In this document: positions 56,702 to 64,000 of the stretch, in pieces
Layout of the letters: each line of letters begins with the position of its first letter
How positions within the stretch are numbered: position 1 is the first letter of the stretch
DNA from: DP-19 sp036496285
Lineage (GTDB): Bacteria; Desulfobacterota; Binatia; UTPRO1
Reading direction: 5' to 3'
Length of the DNA: 64,000 nucleotides
Assembly (NCBI GenBank): GCA_036496285.1
Contig: DASXLI010000091.1
Coordinates: 31,539-95,538 of the forward strand
Translations under genes and position numbers: made by a program
The notes under the pieces: model-generated
What the model was told of the DNA's origin: nothing
The model's database searches: none
Seen by the model: the letters and a program-made list of their open reading frames with translations, nothing else

Positions 56702-57826
56702 CTACAGGTCGTTCCGGTCGGAGCCCTCGATGTCGACGGGGCTGGCGTTGTTCTCGGGGTTGGCGCCGTCGTCGGGCTCGCTGCCGAGATTGGGGTCGTC
56801 GGCGATCCGCGCTTCGGCGGCCACCTCACAGCGGAACGGCACGTCGGACGAGAAGGAGGTGATGTCCTGGAGCCGCAGCGTGGCGACGAAGCTGCCCTTG
56901 ATGCGGGAGCCGCGCGCGATCGTCGCGGTGGCCTGCAATCCGGGCGTCGACGTGTCGGCGTCGACCTGGTTGACGGTGCCCTTCGGGCACGTGCCGTTCG
57001 AGACCACGAGCTTGTAGAGGCGGCTGGCGGGGCCGTTGAACTCCTCGTTCGACGTGAAGAGGTTGATCGTCTTGCTGGCCGTCGTGTGACCGAAGCCGAT
57101 CGAGATCTTGGTGGAGCGCGCCACCTTCATGACCAGATCGGAGCCCTCGGCGCGCGTGTCGGCGATGCCGTTCCCGCCGGAGTCGACGACGACGTCGTCG
57201 GGCATGCAGGAATTGCCGACCGGGACGACCTGGACGTCGTCACCGAGCGCGTTGACGTTGTTGGCCGGCGTGTCGGACTTGCCGTTCGGGCCGCAGAGGA
57301 CGACGGCGGTGTTCGCCTGCGCCGTGCCGACGGCGAGCTTGCGCACGTCGTCGCCGCCGACCGGGTCGGGCGTGTCGCCGACACCGTTGGCGCCGGCGAT
57401 GACGCACGGGGCGTGTGCCGGCACCGTGCCCGGCGGGATGAGCTGCACGTCGTCGCTCGCGGCCGTGCTCGACGCGAGGCCGTCGGCGCCACTGTCGATG
57501 ATGACCTGCGAGGCGTTCTTGCAGGCGGCCCCGACCGCGACGAGCTGCGTGTCGTCGCCGATCGCCAGCGTGTCGGCGACGAGGTTCGCGCCGCAGCGCA
57601 CCTCGTTCTGAAAGGGCGACCCCTGACCGACGGCGGCGAACTGGACGTCGTCGCCCTGGGCCGTCGTCTGGCAGAGGCCGTCGGCACCGGTGTCGACGAC
57701 AACCGAGCTCTGCAAGCCGGTTCCTGGGCCGATCTGCTGCTGGTCGGCGCGCGCCCCGGACACGGCGAGGAGCATCGCTCCGAACGTTACGGCACTACTG
57801 ATCACTACGACTTCGATCCTGCGCAT
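56702..57826 (-). CDS. Secreted protein with six GDDVQ-type repeats
   Basis: The 374-residue precursor has a signal peptide (VVVISSAVTFGAMLLAVSGARA). Residues about 30-215 hold six repeats of 27-37 residues with the pattern V-x-D/G-x-G-A-D/N-G ... T ... GDDVQ-x-x-x-V-G (for instance VVVDTGADGLCQTTAQGDDVQ). The DxGxDG core could bind calcium. A second beta-rich domain follows (KISIGFGHTTASKTINLF) and the C-terminus is acidic. No known family is apparent. ATG 57826 has AAGGAGG seven bases upstream. Confidence 0.72.
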   Translation of the reverse strand: MRRIEVVVISSAVTFGAMLLAVSGARADQQQIGPGTGLQSSVVVDTGADGLCQTTAQGDDVQFAAVGQGSPFQNEVRCGANLVADTLAIGDDTQLVAVGAACKNASQVIIDSGADGLASSTAASDDVQLIPPGTVPAHAPCVIAGANGVGDTPDPVGGDDVRKLAVGTAQANTAVVLCGPNGKSDTPANNVNALGDDVQVVPVGNSCMPDDVVVDSGGNGIADTRAEGSDLVMKVARSTKISIGFGHTTASKTINLFTSNEEFNGPASRLYKLVVSNGTCPKGTVNQVDADTSTPGLQATATIARGSRIKGSFVATLRLQDITSFSSDVPFRCEVAAEARIADDPNLGSEPDDGANPENNASPVDIEGSDRNDL

Positions 57827-58017
57827 GGCTCGTCCTCCTTGGTTGAGCGTCACGATGCGAGATCTACCGGCGGCATGCTCCTACATCTGTAGACCCAGTC
57901 AATCGTGAAATTGTTGAGAAGGGCCGTCGGCGGCGAGGGATGGGGACGGGAGATCGCGACGCGCCATCGTCCTAGCGCGTCCGCGGCCGGATCGATAGGC
58001 GCGATGCGCCATGGTGC

Positions 58018-58065
58018 GCGGACGGGCCGGGCGCCGAAACAGCCTCCGGCGCCCGGCCTGTCCGC
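58018..58065 (-). terminator. 19-pair hairpin downstream of the giant Cys-rich gene
   Basis: Two 19-base arms (58018-58036 and 58047-58065) pair throughout with one G-U pair and a ten-base loop. It lies 30 bases past the stop at 58095 on the minus strand. It is an exceptionally long, stable stem and probably marks the transcript's 3' end. Confidence 0.55.
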
Positions 58066-58094
58066 TTTACGATCGTGCTAAGAGCGCGTTCGCC

Positions 58095-61000
58095 TTAGGG
58101 CGCGCACTGCGTGCAGCCGACGCAGACCTGGAGCGGGCCGCAGCCGGTCTGCGGCAGCTCGCAGACCTCGCCCGCCTCGATCACGCCGTTGCCGCAGATG
58201 GGTGGCGGGCACTGGCAGGTGCCCTGGAGACACTGGCCAGGGCATGCCGCGTCATCGGGCGGCGGCGTGCCGCCCGGGCCGCCCGGATCGCACTGCTCGC
58301 TCGGCGCCTTGAAGCCGTCGCCGCAGACGGTCGTCTGGCAGGTGCAGCCGTTCGGGCCGGGCGGGTTGCAGAGGCCGCCCGCGCAGCTGTTCGGCGCGGT
58401 GCCGTCGCACTGCTCGCCGAACTCGACGACGTTGTTGCCGCAGGTCGTGTGGCAGGTGCAGTCGGGCTGGCAGGCGCCCGGGCAGTTGGCGTCGTCGGTG
58501 CCGTCGCACGCCTCCTGCGGCCGGTTCTTGTGGCCGTCGCCGCAGAAGGCGACGCCGATCGTGTTCGGGAAGCGGATCGCGCCCGGGCCCGGCAGGCCGG
58601 CCGTGTTGTTCACGGCCGGGCTCGTCGTCGCCGGGATGCAGAACGTCGAGCCGAAGACGTTCGAGGTGGTGCTCGGTACGCCCACCCGGACGATCGGATC
58701 GAGGAAGCACTTGCGGGTCTGGGTGACGCAGGTGCCGAGCCCGACGCAGTTGGCGTCGCTCGTGCAGCTCACCTGCGACGCGCCGGAGCAGGTCTGGTCG
58801 AGCGGGCCGGCGGCGCACTCGGCCTCGCCGACGGCCTGGACGCCCTCGCCCGGCCGGGTCTGACCGGCGATCGAGCGGCAGAGCGGCTTGCACGCGCCGG
58901 CCGGCGCGCCCGGGCAATCGGCGTCGGTCGAGCAGGGCTGCGCGTCGTTGCTGCCGCCGTCGCAGGCGTCGAGGCAGGCGTTCGGCTGCGCCTGCTGCGG
59001 GCACCAGCACGACTGGTTGGTGAAGCCCGAGCCGGTGCACGGCTGGTTCGACGCGAAGGTCTGGGTGCCGGTCGTCGCCGGGTTGAACGCGAGGTTCAGA
59101 CCGCTTCCGGAGATGTTCGACGCCGGGTTCGGCGAGCAGTCATTGGAGGTGGGGCCGAGGGGACCCGTGCCCTGGACCGTGCAGCTCCTGGTGGGATTGT
59201 CGCTGCACGTGCCGCTCTGGCCGAGCGTGCACGTCTGCGGATCGGCGGCGCCGCAATTGCAGATCGGGCACGGCTGGTTCACGTCGGTGCCGAGGTAGAC
59301 GAGCGAGTTGAGCGGCACCTGGATCTCCGAGCCGCCGCTCGCGGTGTCGTAGCTGCCGGTCACGTCGCCGGCGAAGCGGTTCACGACGCACACCGGAATG
59401 CCGCCCGAGGAGAGCGGCAGCGGCGCGCCGTAGGTCTCGATGACGCAGGTCTGGCCGACCGGGCACTGCGTCGTGTCGGTGCAGGCGACGCTGCCGTCGG
59501 TCGAGCAGTGCGAGCCGACGTTGGCGAAGAACGTGCAGTTGGTGTCGGTCGTGCCGTCGCAGGCGCCGATGACGCCGGCGATCGTCGAGCCGACCTGCAC
59601 GCCGAAGTCGTGCGAGGTGCCGGTCCAGCCTGTGTCGAGGTCGGCGCCGGGGGCGACCACGAAGGAGAGCTCGCCGATCGCGGGACAGGTGCAGTCGGGC
59701 TGGCACTTGCCCGGGCAGAGCGCGGCGTCGGAGCCGTCGCACAGCTCGCCGGCCTCGCGCACGCCGTCGCCGCAGAAGGGCGCGCAAGTGCAGTCGGACT
59801 GGCAGCTCCCCGGGCACGAGCCGGTGGCGCTGCCGTCGCACTGCTCGCCGTTGTTGATGATGCCGTCGCCGCAGTACGCACCGCACGTGCAGTCGGATTG
59901 GCAGGCGCTCGGCGGACAGGCGGTCGAGCCGCTGCCGTCGCACTGCTCGCCGCCGTTCACGACGTCGTCGCCGCAGAACGGGCCGCAGGTGCAGTCGGAC
60001 TGGCAGGCGCTCGGCGGGCACTGGCCGTTGGTCGCGGCGCCGTCGCACTGCTCGCCGAACTCGACCACGCCGTTGCCGCAGGTGCTGCCGCACTGGCAGG
60101 TCGGCCCGCACTGCCCGGGGCAGTTGGCGTCGTCGCTGCCGTCGCACTGCTCGCTCGCCTGATCGACGTGGCCGTCGCCGCAGGTCGGACACTGGCAGCT
60201 TGCGGTGCACGCGCCGGGGCAGGCGCTGTCGTTCGGCGGATCGCAGGTCTCGCCGGAGTCGACGACGCCGTTGCCGCATTGTGCGCCGCTCGCGAAGATG
60301 CTGACCGGCTGCAGGAGCGCGCCTGGTCCGGGCAGGCCGGCGGAGCCGTTGACGGCCGCGGCGCTCACCGGCGGGACGCAGAAGGTCGCTGCCAGGACGG
60401 CGTTCTGCGTGCCGCGCGCGCCTGTCCGGACGATGGGATCGAGGAAGCAGTTACGCAAACCGCCCGAGCAGATCTGGTTCGGCTTGCAGTTGCCGCAGTT
60501 ACCGGTCGGCGGTGGGTTGCAGTCGTCGTCGCTGGCGCAGCCCCGGAAGGTCTCGGTGCTGCAGAAGCGGTCCAAGGGGCCGTTGGCACACACGCCGTCG
60601 TTCGGCGTATCGGGGTTGGACGAGTCGGGCGAGCAGACGCTGTCGTCGCACTGGTTGGGCGCCGTCGCCTGGCCGACGTGGCCGCAGGATCCGCCGGGGC
60701 ACTGCGACGCCGCGGCGCACGGGGTGCCGACGTTCGCGCCGCCGACGCAGCGTTTGGCGCCGCACGGGACATTGGCCGGACAATCGGCGTTGCTGTTGCA
60801 TGGCTCGGCCGCCACGTCGGCGCAGGTGTCGCAGAAGCAGTCCTGGGAGGTGAAGCCCGGCCCGCTGCACTTCACGCCGTTCGTGCCGAGCGACGTCGTG
60901 CCGGTCGTCGCCGGGTTGAACTGGACGCTCAGGTTGCCGATGTTCGCGGCGTGGAGCGGCGGGCAGTCGAAGCTCATCGCGCCGAAGAAGAGATTCGTAC

Positions 61001-62483
61001 CGGAGACATCGCACGGCTGGCCGTCCTTGGCCCCACCGCTGCACGTGCCGTTCTTCACGCCGTCGCGCGGCGTGGTGTCGTTGACGCAGATGGGGCAGGG
61101 CTGATCGACGGTGATGCCGTTGTGGACGGATGCCTCGAGCTTGAGCGACGCCTGGCCCTCGCCGCTGTGCGAGCCGCTGCTCGCGATGTTCGCCGTCCCG
61201 GTGATGCTCGTCTTGTAGCGGTTGATGACGCAGACGGAGACCGCGCCGGCCGAGAGCGGCAGCGGCGGTCCGTAGTAGCATTCGCAGGTCTCGGCGCCGG
61301 CGCAGGTCGACGGCATCTCCGGGTCGCAGACGGCGAGGCTGCTCGAGTCCCGGTTGCCGAGGTTCGTGCAGCGGCAGTTCTTCGACGGGCCGGGGAAGAG
61401 GATGGGGCCGTCGGTGGTGCACTGGCCGCACGTCGGCGACGAGAGGTTGGTGTCGCAGTTGGAGAGGCGGACGGCCGCGGCGCTGCTGTCGTCGACGCCT
61501 GGCAGATCGTGCGACGTCCCGGTCCAGCCGGTGTCGAGATCGACGCCCGGCTTCGCGACGTAGCTCAATACCGCGGGAATGGGATTCGGCAGGACGCACG
61601 GGCCGCCCGGCGTCATGGTCGGTATCGGCGTGTGCGTGCCGTTCGGCGTCGGGGTGCGGGTCGGCGTCGCGCCCGGCCCGGCGGTCATGGTCGGCGTCGC
61701 GGTCGGGCCGGCTGCGCTGCGCGCGGCGGGCACGCAGAGCTCCATCGGCTTCTTCGCCGCGAGCGTCTCGGGGCCGAACTGATGGTTCACGAAGAGCGGC
61801 GAGATCGGCGCGAACTTCGGCAGGCTCGTCTGCTTCACCTGGTAGCACATCAGGTAGTCGGGGTGGGCGTCGGCGCCGGGCGCCTCGCCGTTCTTGTTCA
61901 CCGGCGCGCAGAAGCGTTTCGGCTTCTTCACGTCGACGGTGATCGTGCCGAACTGGTCCTGCGCCGTGACGCCGGTCACCGCCACGAACTTCGCGGTGTG
62001 GCTCGTGATCTTCATCTTATAGCACTGGAAGTGATCGACGGCCGGATTCGTCGGCGCGGGCGGCGTCGCGCTGAGACTCTTCGCCGACGGCACCTGCAAC
62101 GTGTAGGGCTTCTTCACGTCGATCGTGAGGCTGCCGAACTGATCCGTGACGTGCAGCGCGGGCACCGTGCTGAACGGCACGGAGGGCTTGATGAGGAAGT
62201 CGGTCAGATGGTCGGGGTCGGTCGGTGCGGACGGGTCCTCGCCGTTCTTGTCGGTCGGCGCGCAGAGGAACTGCGGCTTCTTGACCGTTACGGTCGCCGA
62301 GCCGAAGGCATCGACCACGCTCACGCCGGTCACGGCGGTGAAGTGCGCGGCACCGGAGGCGTACGCGGCCTTGTAACAGGAGAAGTGATCGGGCGCCGCG
62401 GCGGCTGCCACGGCGGGCGCGAGCACGACTGCGAGGGCGACGATCGAGAGGACCATGCGACACCGAACGATGGACTTCGACAT
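58095..62483 (-). CDS. Giant secreted Cys-rich multidomain protein, internally duplicated
   Basis: The 1,462-residue precursor has a signal peptide (VLSIVALAVVLAPAVAAAAA). Residues about 30-255 hold four H-F-x-C-Y-x-x-K-type units (VDHFQCYKMKITSHTAKF, RFCAPVNKNGE). A Thr/Pro linker (about 258-295) follows. After it, a block starting PGVDLDTGWTGTSHD (near 303) and a run of CGDG...GEQCDG Cys repeats (about 735-930) are followed by a second copy of the same block (near 935) and further Cys repeats to the end. The Cys repeats match the DUF4215 style of myxobacterial secreted proteins. A surface or extracellular matrix role is likely; no enzyme motif was seen. ATG 62483 has GGAGGGAG upstream. Confidence 0.85.
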   Translation of the reverse strand: MSKSIVRCRMVLSIVALAVVLAPAVAAAAAPDHFSCYKAAYASGAAHFTAVTGVSVVDAFGSATVTVKKPQFLCAPTDKNGEDPSAPTDPDHLTDFLIKPSVPFSTVPALHVTDQFGSLTIDVKKPYTLQVPSAKSLSATPPAPTNPAVDHFQCYKMKITSHTAKFVAVTGVTAQDQFGTITVDVKKPKRFCAPVNKNGEAPGADAHPDYLMCYQVKQTSLPKFAPISPLFVNHQFGPETLAAKKPMELCVPAARSAAGPTATPTMTAGPGATPTRTPTPNGTHTPIPTMTPGGPCVLPNPIPAVLSYVAKPGVDLDTGWTGTSHDLPGVDDSSAAAVRLSNCDTNLSSPTCGQCTTDGPILFPGPSKNCRCTNLGNRDSSSLAVCDPEMPSTCAGAETCECYYGPPLPLSAGAVSVCVINRYKTSITGTANIASSGSHSGEGQASLKLEASVHNGITVDQPCPICVNDTTPRDGVKNGTCSGGAKDGQPCDVSGTNLFFGAMSFDCPPLHAANIGNLSVQFNPATTGTTSLGTNGVKCSGPGFTSQDCFCDTCADVAAEPCNSNADCPANVPCGAKRCVGGANVGTPCAAASQCPGGSCGHVGQATAPNQCDDSVCSPDSSNPDTPNDGVCANGPLDRFCSTETFRGCASDDDCNPPPTGNCGNCKPNQICSGGLRNCFLDPIVRTGARGTQNAVLAATFCVPPVSAAAVNGSAGLPGPGALLQPVSIFASGAQCGNGVVDSGETCDPPNDSACPGACTASCQCPTCGDGHVDQASEQCDGSDDANCPGQCGPTCQCGSTCGNGVVEFGEQCDGAATNGQCPPSACQSDCTCGPFCGDDVVNGGEQCDGSGSTACPPSACQSDCTCGAYCGDGIINNGEQCDGSATGSCPGSCQSDCTCAPFCGDGVREAGELCDGSDAALCPGKCQPDCTCPAIGELSFVVAPGADLDTGWTGTSHDFGVQVGSTIAGVIGACDGTTDTNCTFFANVGSHCSTDGSVACTDTTQCPVGQTCVIETYGAPLPLSSGGIPVCVVNRFAGDVTGSYDTASGGSEIQVPLNSLVYLGTDVNQPCPICNCGAADPQTCTLGQSGTCSDNPTRSCTVQGTGPLGPTSNDCSPNPASNISGSGLNLAFNPATTGTQTFASNQPCTGSGFTNQSCWCPQQAQPNACLDACDGGSNDAQPCSTDADCPGAPAGACKPLCRSIAGQTRPGEGVQAVGEAECAAGPLDQTCSGASQVSCTSDANCVGLGTCVTQTRKCFLDPIVRVGVPSTTSNVFGSTFCIPATTSPAVNNTAGLPGPGAIRFPNTIGVAFCGDGHKNRPQEACDGTDDANCPGACQPDCTCHTTCGNNVVEFGEQCDGTAPNSCAGGLCNPPGPNGCTCQTTVCGDGFKAPSEQCDPGGPGGTPPPDDAACPGQCLQGTCQCPPPICGNGVIEAGEVCELPQTGCGPLQVCVGCTQCAP

Positions 62484-62754
62484 TGGGGGCTCCCTCCGGG
62501 TTGTGTTGACGTTCGCATGGTGAGGCTAGGAGCGCGCCACGAGGTGGACAATCACGGCTTGCCGCCGAACGGGTGGATTTTCGAGGAGCGGCGACGATGA
62601 AAAACCGGGGATACGGAGGCCGCGGCGGGCGGTGTCAGGGCAGGCAGCTCACCACGCCGCGCCGCGCCAGCTCACTTGTATACGCATACTGCGCCAGGTT
62701 GACGCCATGTAGCGCGCAACGTATCGACGCAGACGCAAAGGGGGAACTGAGCCG
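62484..62754. other. Divergent region between giant protein and small membrane protein genes
   Basis: No gene is supported in these 271 bases. The right end has an AAAGGGGG sequence (about 62737-62744) that may serve as a distant ribosome-binding site for ATG 62755. Confidence 0.4.
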
Positions 62755-63069
62755 ATGGGTCGAGGAACGACGATTCTCCTCTACATGCTGACGGGCGCTC
62801 TCCTCGGCGTCGTGGCGGCGTCGATCGTCGTGCCGCCCGCCCTCAGCTGGTACAACGAGCCCGGCGCGATCAACGCCGGGAAGCAGGTCGAGACCCTCTG
62901 CAACATCCCGGAGCTGATCCACTACACCGCGAGCCGTCTGCTCCGCGGACAGCTCATCGGCGCTATCATCGGCGCCGTCGTCGGGCTGATCCCCGGCGTC
63001 ATGCGCTCCGGACGCCGGGCGACCACCGGTCTCCCGACGGCGCCCGGCTCCATGCCGCCCCGTGTCTAG
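62755..63069 (+). CDS. Small membrane protein, 104 residues
   Basis: Two membrane helices are evident: ILLYMLTGALLGVVAASIVVPPAL near the N-terminus and LIGAIIGAVVGLIPGVMRSG near residue 75. They are joined by a loop with a single Cys (VETLCNIPELIHY), which lies outside if the N-terminus is inside. The C-terminus is Pro-rich and basic. No family recognised. Its stop lies 9 bases from the stop of the convergent LamG gene. Confidence 0.6.
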   Translation: MGRGTTILLYMLTGALLGVVAASIVVPPALSWYNEPGAINAGKQVETLCNIPELIHYTASRLLRGQLIGAIIGAVVGLIPGVMRSGRRATTGLPTAPGSMPPRV

Positions 63070-63078
63070 CCGCGCGCC

Positions 63079-64000
63079 CTACTGACAGGGAGCGAGCGGC
63101 GTCGGACACGCGGCAGGCGCAGGAGCATCCTTGGCCGAGAACTGGCCCTTGCCGCCGGTGACCGGAGGGTCGGTGCCCGAGTCCTTCTTGATCACCCCGC
63201 CGAAGTCGGCGCAGTAGCTGACGCCGCCGCTGCTGAAGCGCACCGCGACCGCGCCCTGGCTCGCCTCGTCGAGCGCGTAGTCGATCGGTTGCACCTTCGC
63301 CTGGCAGACGATCTTCAGCAGCTTCCCGTTCTTCACCTGCGCCGTCTTGCAGGGACCGACGGAGTAGGTGGCATCCTTGTACTTGAACAGGGTGGAGGCG
63401 TTCTTCGCCTGCCACAGCGTGGAGGGCAGGGGGAAGCAGACGTGATCGCTGCCGCCGTTGGCGTTGTAGACCTCCAGCATCGCGCCATCAGTGGCGGGAT
63501 CGACGCCGCCGATGCTCGGATCCTTCGAGAGGAAGATGATCTTCCGCTTCAGGGTGTTGTCGGCCTTGTCCTCGATCAGGAGCTTCTTGCCGGAGATCAC
63601 GCGCGGCGTCGCGGTGATGGTCGGCGTCGGTGTCACTGTCGGCGTCGGCGTCACTGTCGGCGTTGGCGTCACTGTCGGCGTCGCGGTCGGCAGCGGCGTC
63701 GGCGTCGTGAGGCACTTGCCCGTGGTCCCCGCCGCGTAGATGTCGCCGATCTCGGTCGACGTCATGGCGATGCCGAAGATCTCGACCTCGTCGACGACGC
63801 CGTTCAGCGTCCGCGGGAACCCGATCCCGCGCGCGTCCGGGTTGTTCACGGCGATGGTCCACGGCACCGCGCTGTAGGGAATCGTCTCGCCCGACCCCGC
63901 GGATCCCTCGAGCACGCCGTTCACGTACAGGTTGAACGTCGCGCCGTCATAGGTGGCGGCGACGAAGTACCACGAGCCGGCCGGGAACGGATCGGCCGAG
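63079..64000 (-). CDS. LamG-domain secreted protein with PT-repeat linker (truncated at window edge)
   Basis: The frame is open to base 64000, so the N-terminus lies outside. The visible part starts in a LamG/concanavalin-like sheet (WYFVAATYDGATFNLYVNG, then TLNGVVDEVEIFGIAMTSTEIGDIYAAG). It passes through a (T/V)TPTP linker and ends in a module of about 160 residues: GKKLLIEDKADNTLKRKI, YKYKDATYSVGPCK-like segment, VRFSSGGVSYCADFGGVIKKDSG. The last module resembles the N-terminal module of the DUF6351-like protein at 16261-18939. The LamG domain suggests glycan or surface binding outside the cell. Confidence 0.78.
   Translation of the reverse strand, partial: SADPFPAGSWYFVAATYDGATFNLYVNGVLEGSAGSGETIPYSAVPWTIAVNNPDARGIGFPRTLNGVVDEVEIFGIAMTSTEIGDIYAAGTTGKCLTTPTPLPTATPTVTPTPTVTPTPTVTPTPTITATPRVISGKKLLIEDKADNTLKRKIIFLSKDPSIGGVDPATDGAMLEVYNANGGSDHVCFPLPSTLWQAKNASTLFKYKDATYSVGPCKTAQVKNGKLLKIVCQAKVQPIDYALDEASQGAVAVRFSSGGVSYCADFGGVIKKDSGTDPPVTGGKGQFSAKDAPAPAACPTPLAPCQ

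Noticed and set aside
58011..62600. Plus-strand open frame of about 1,529 residues across the giant Cys-rich gene
   Set aside because: It is the antisense shadow of a gene with signal peptide, ribosome-binding site and ordered Cys repeats. Its own product is monotonous Ala/Arg/Val without domains.
1..64000. tRNA, rRNA, CRISPR arrays, insertion sequences
   Set aside because: No T-loop/acceptor pairs, rRNA motifs, regular direct repeats with spacers or transposase frames were found by eye.

Overview
The window is GC-rich (roughly two-thirds G+C), densely packed bacterial DNA with about 52 convincing protein genes, no recognisable rRNA or tRNA gene, no CRISPR array and no insertion sequence. 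The organism is most likely a Gram-negative of the old deltaproteobacterial assemblage. Pointers are very large Cys-rich secreted proteins with CGDG...GEQCDG repeats, a secreted family with an H-F-x-C-Y-x-x-K signature (three genes or modules here), a DUF6351 esterase-like protein, MacB/LolD-type export genes and PT-rich linkers. Candidatus Binatota or a myxobacterial relative would fit, but this is inference from gene content only.

Layout. 1-5287: end of a TetR regulator, a MocR-type regulator, a SnoaL-like protein, a D-aminoacylase-type amidohydrolase and MgtE. 5593-13518: a secreted protein of ten six-Cys repeats, a structured leader or small RNA before a DAHP synthase, a DUF374 acyltransferase, DUF421, an ECF sigma/anti-sigma pair and an MFS transporter. 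14113-25833: a cyclase-TPR signalling fusion, a large secreted esterase-like protein, a DNA ligase/exonuclease III pair, small secreted proteins and an AspT-type transporter. 26515-33363: a five-gene unit that together converts L-serine to pyruvate, formate, acetyl phosphate and acetate with ATP formation (serine dehydratase, phosphate acyltransferase, acetate kinase, pyruvate formate-lyase and its activase). 33375-43041: lipase maturation factor-like protein, DTW protein, desaturase with a PaaX-type regulator, gamma-glutamyltransferase, Uma2, RidA-like and two envelope proteins.

43353-53304 is the main discovery: a compact, largely overlapping operon for a ribosomally made, azole-modified peptide. 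It starts with a 44-residue precursor whose core alternates Thr and Cys (TCTCTCTCTATAQCD). This is followed by an E1-like leader-binding cyclodehydratase partner, a YcaO cyclodehydratase, a SagB-type dehydrogenase, a carboxyl-methyltransferase/zinc-metallopeptidase fusion, a DUF455-like ferritin-fold protein, a TPR protein, an ABC exporter and a LolA-like periplasmic protein. Core enzymes are recognisable, but the precursor, the fusion protein, the ferritin-like gene and the export cassette together form a combination I do not recognise.

53317-64000: a phytanoyl-CoA dioxygenase-like protein, a duplicated-domain HNH nuclease, a small conserved protein and a run of large secreted repeat proteins including a 1,462-residue internally duplicated Cys-rich protein. 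The last gene, a LamG-domain protein, runs off the right edge.
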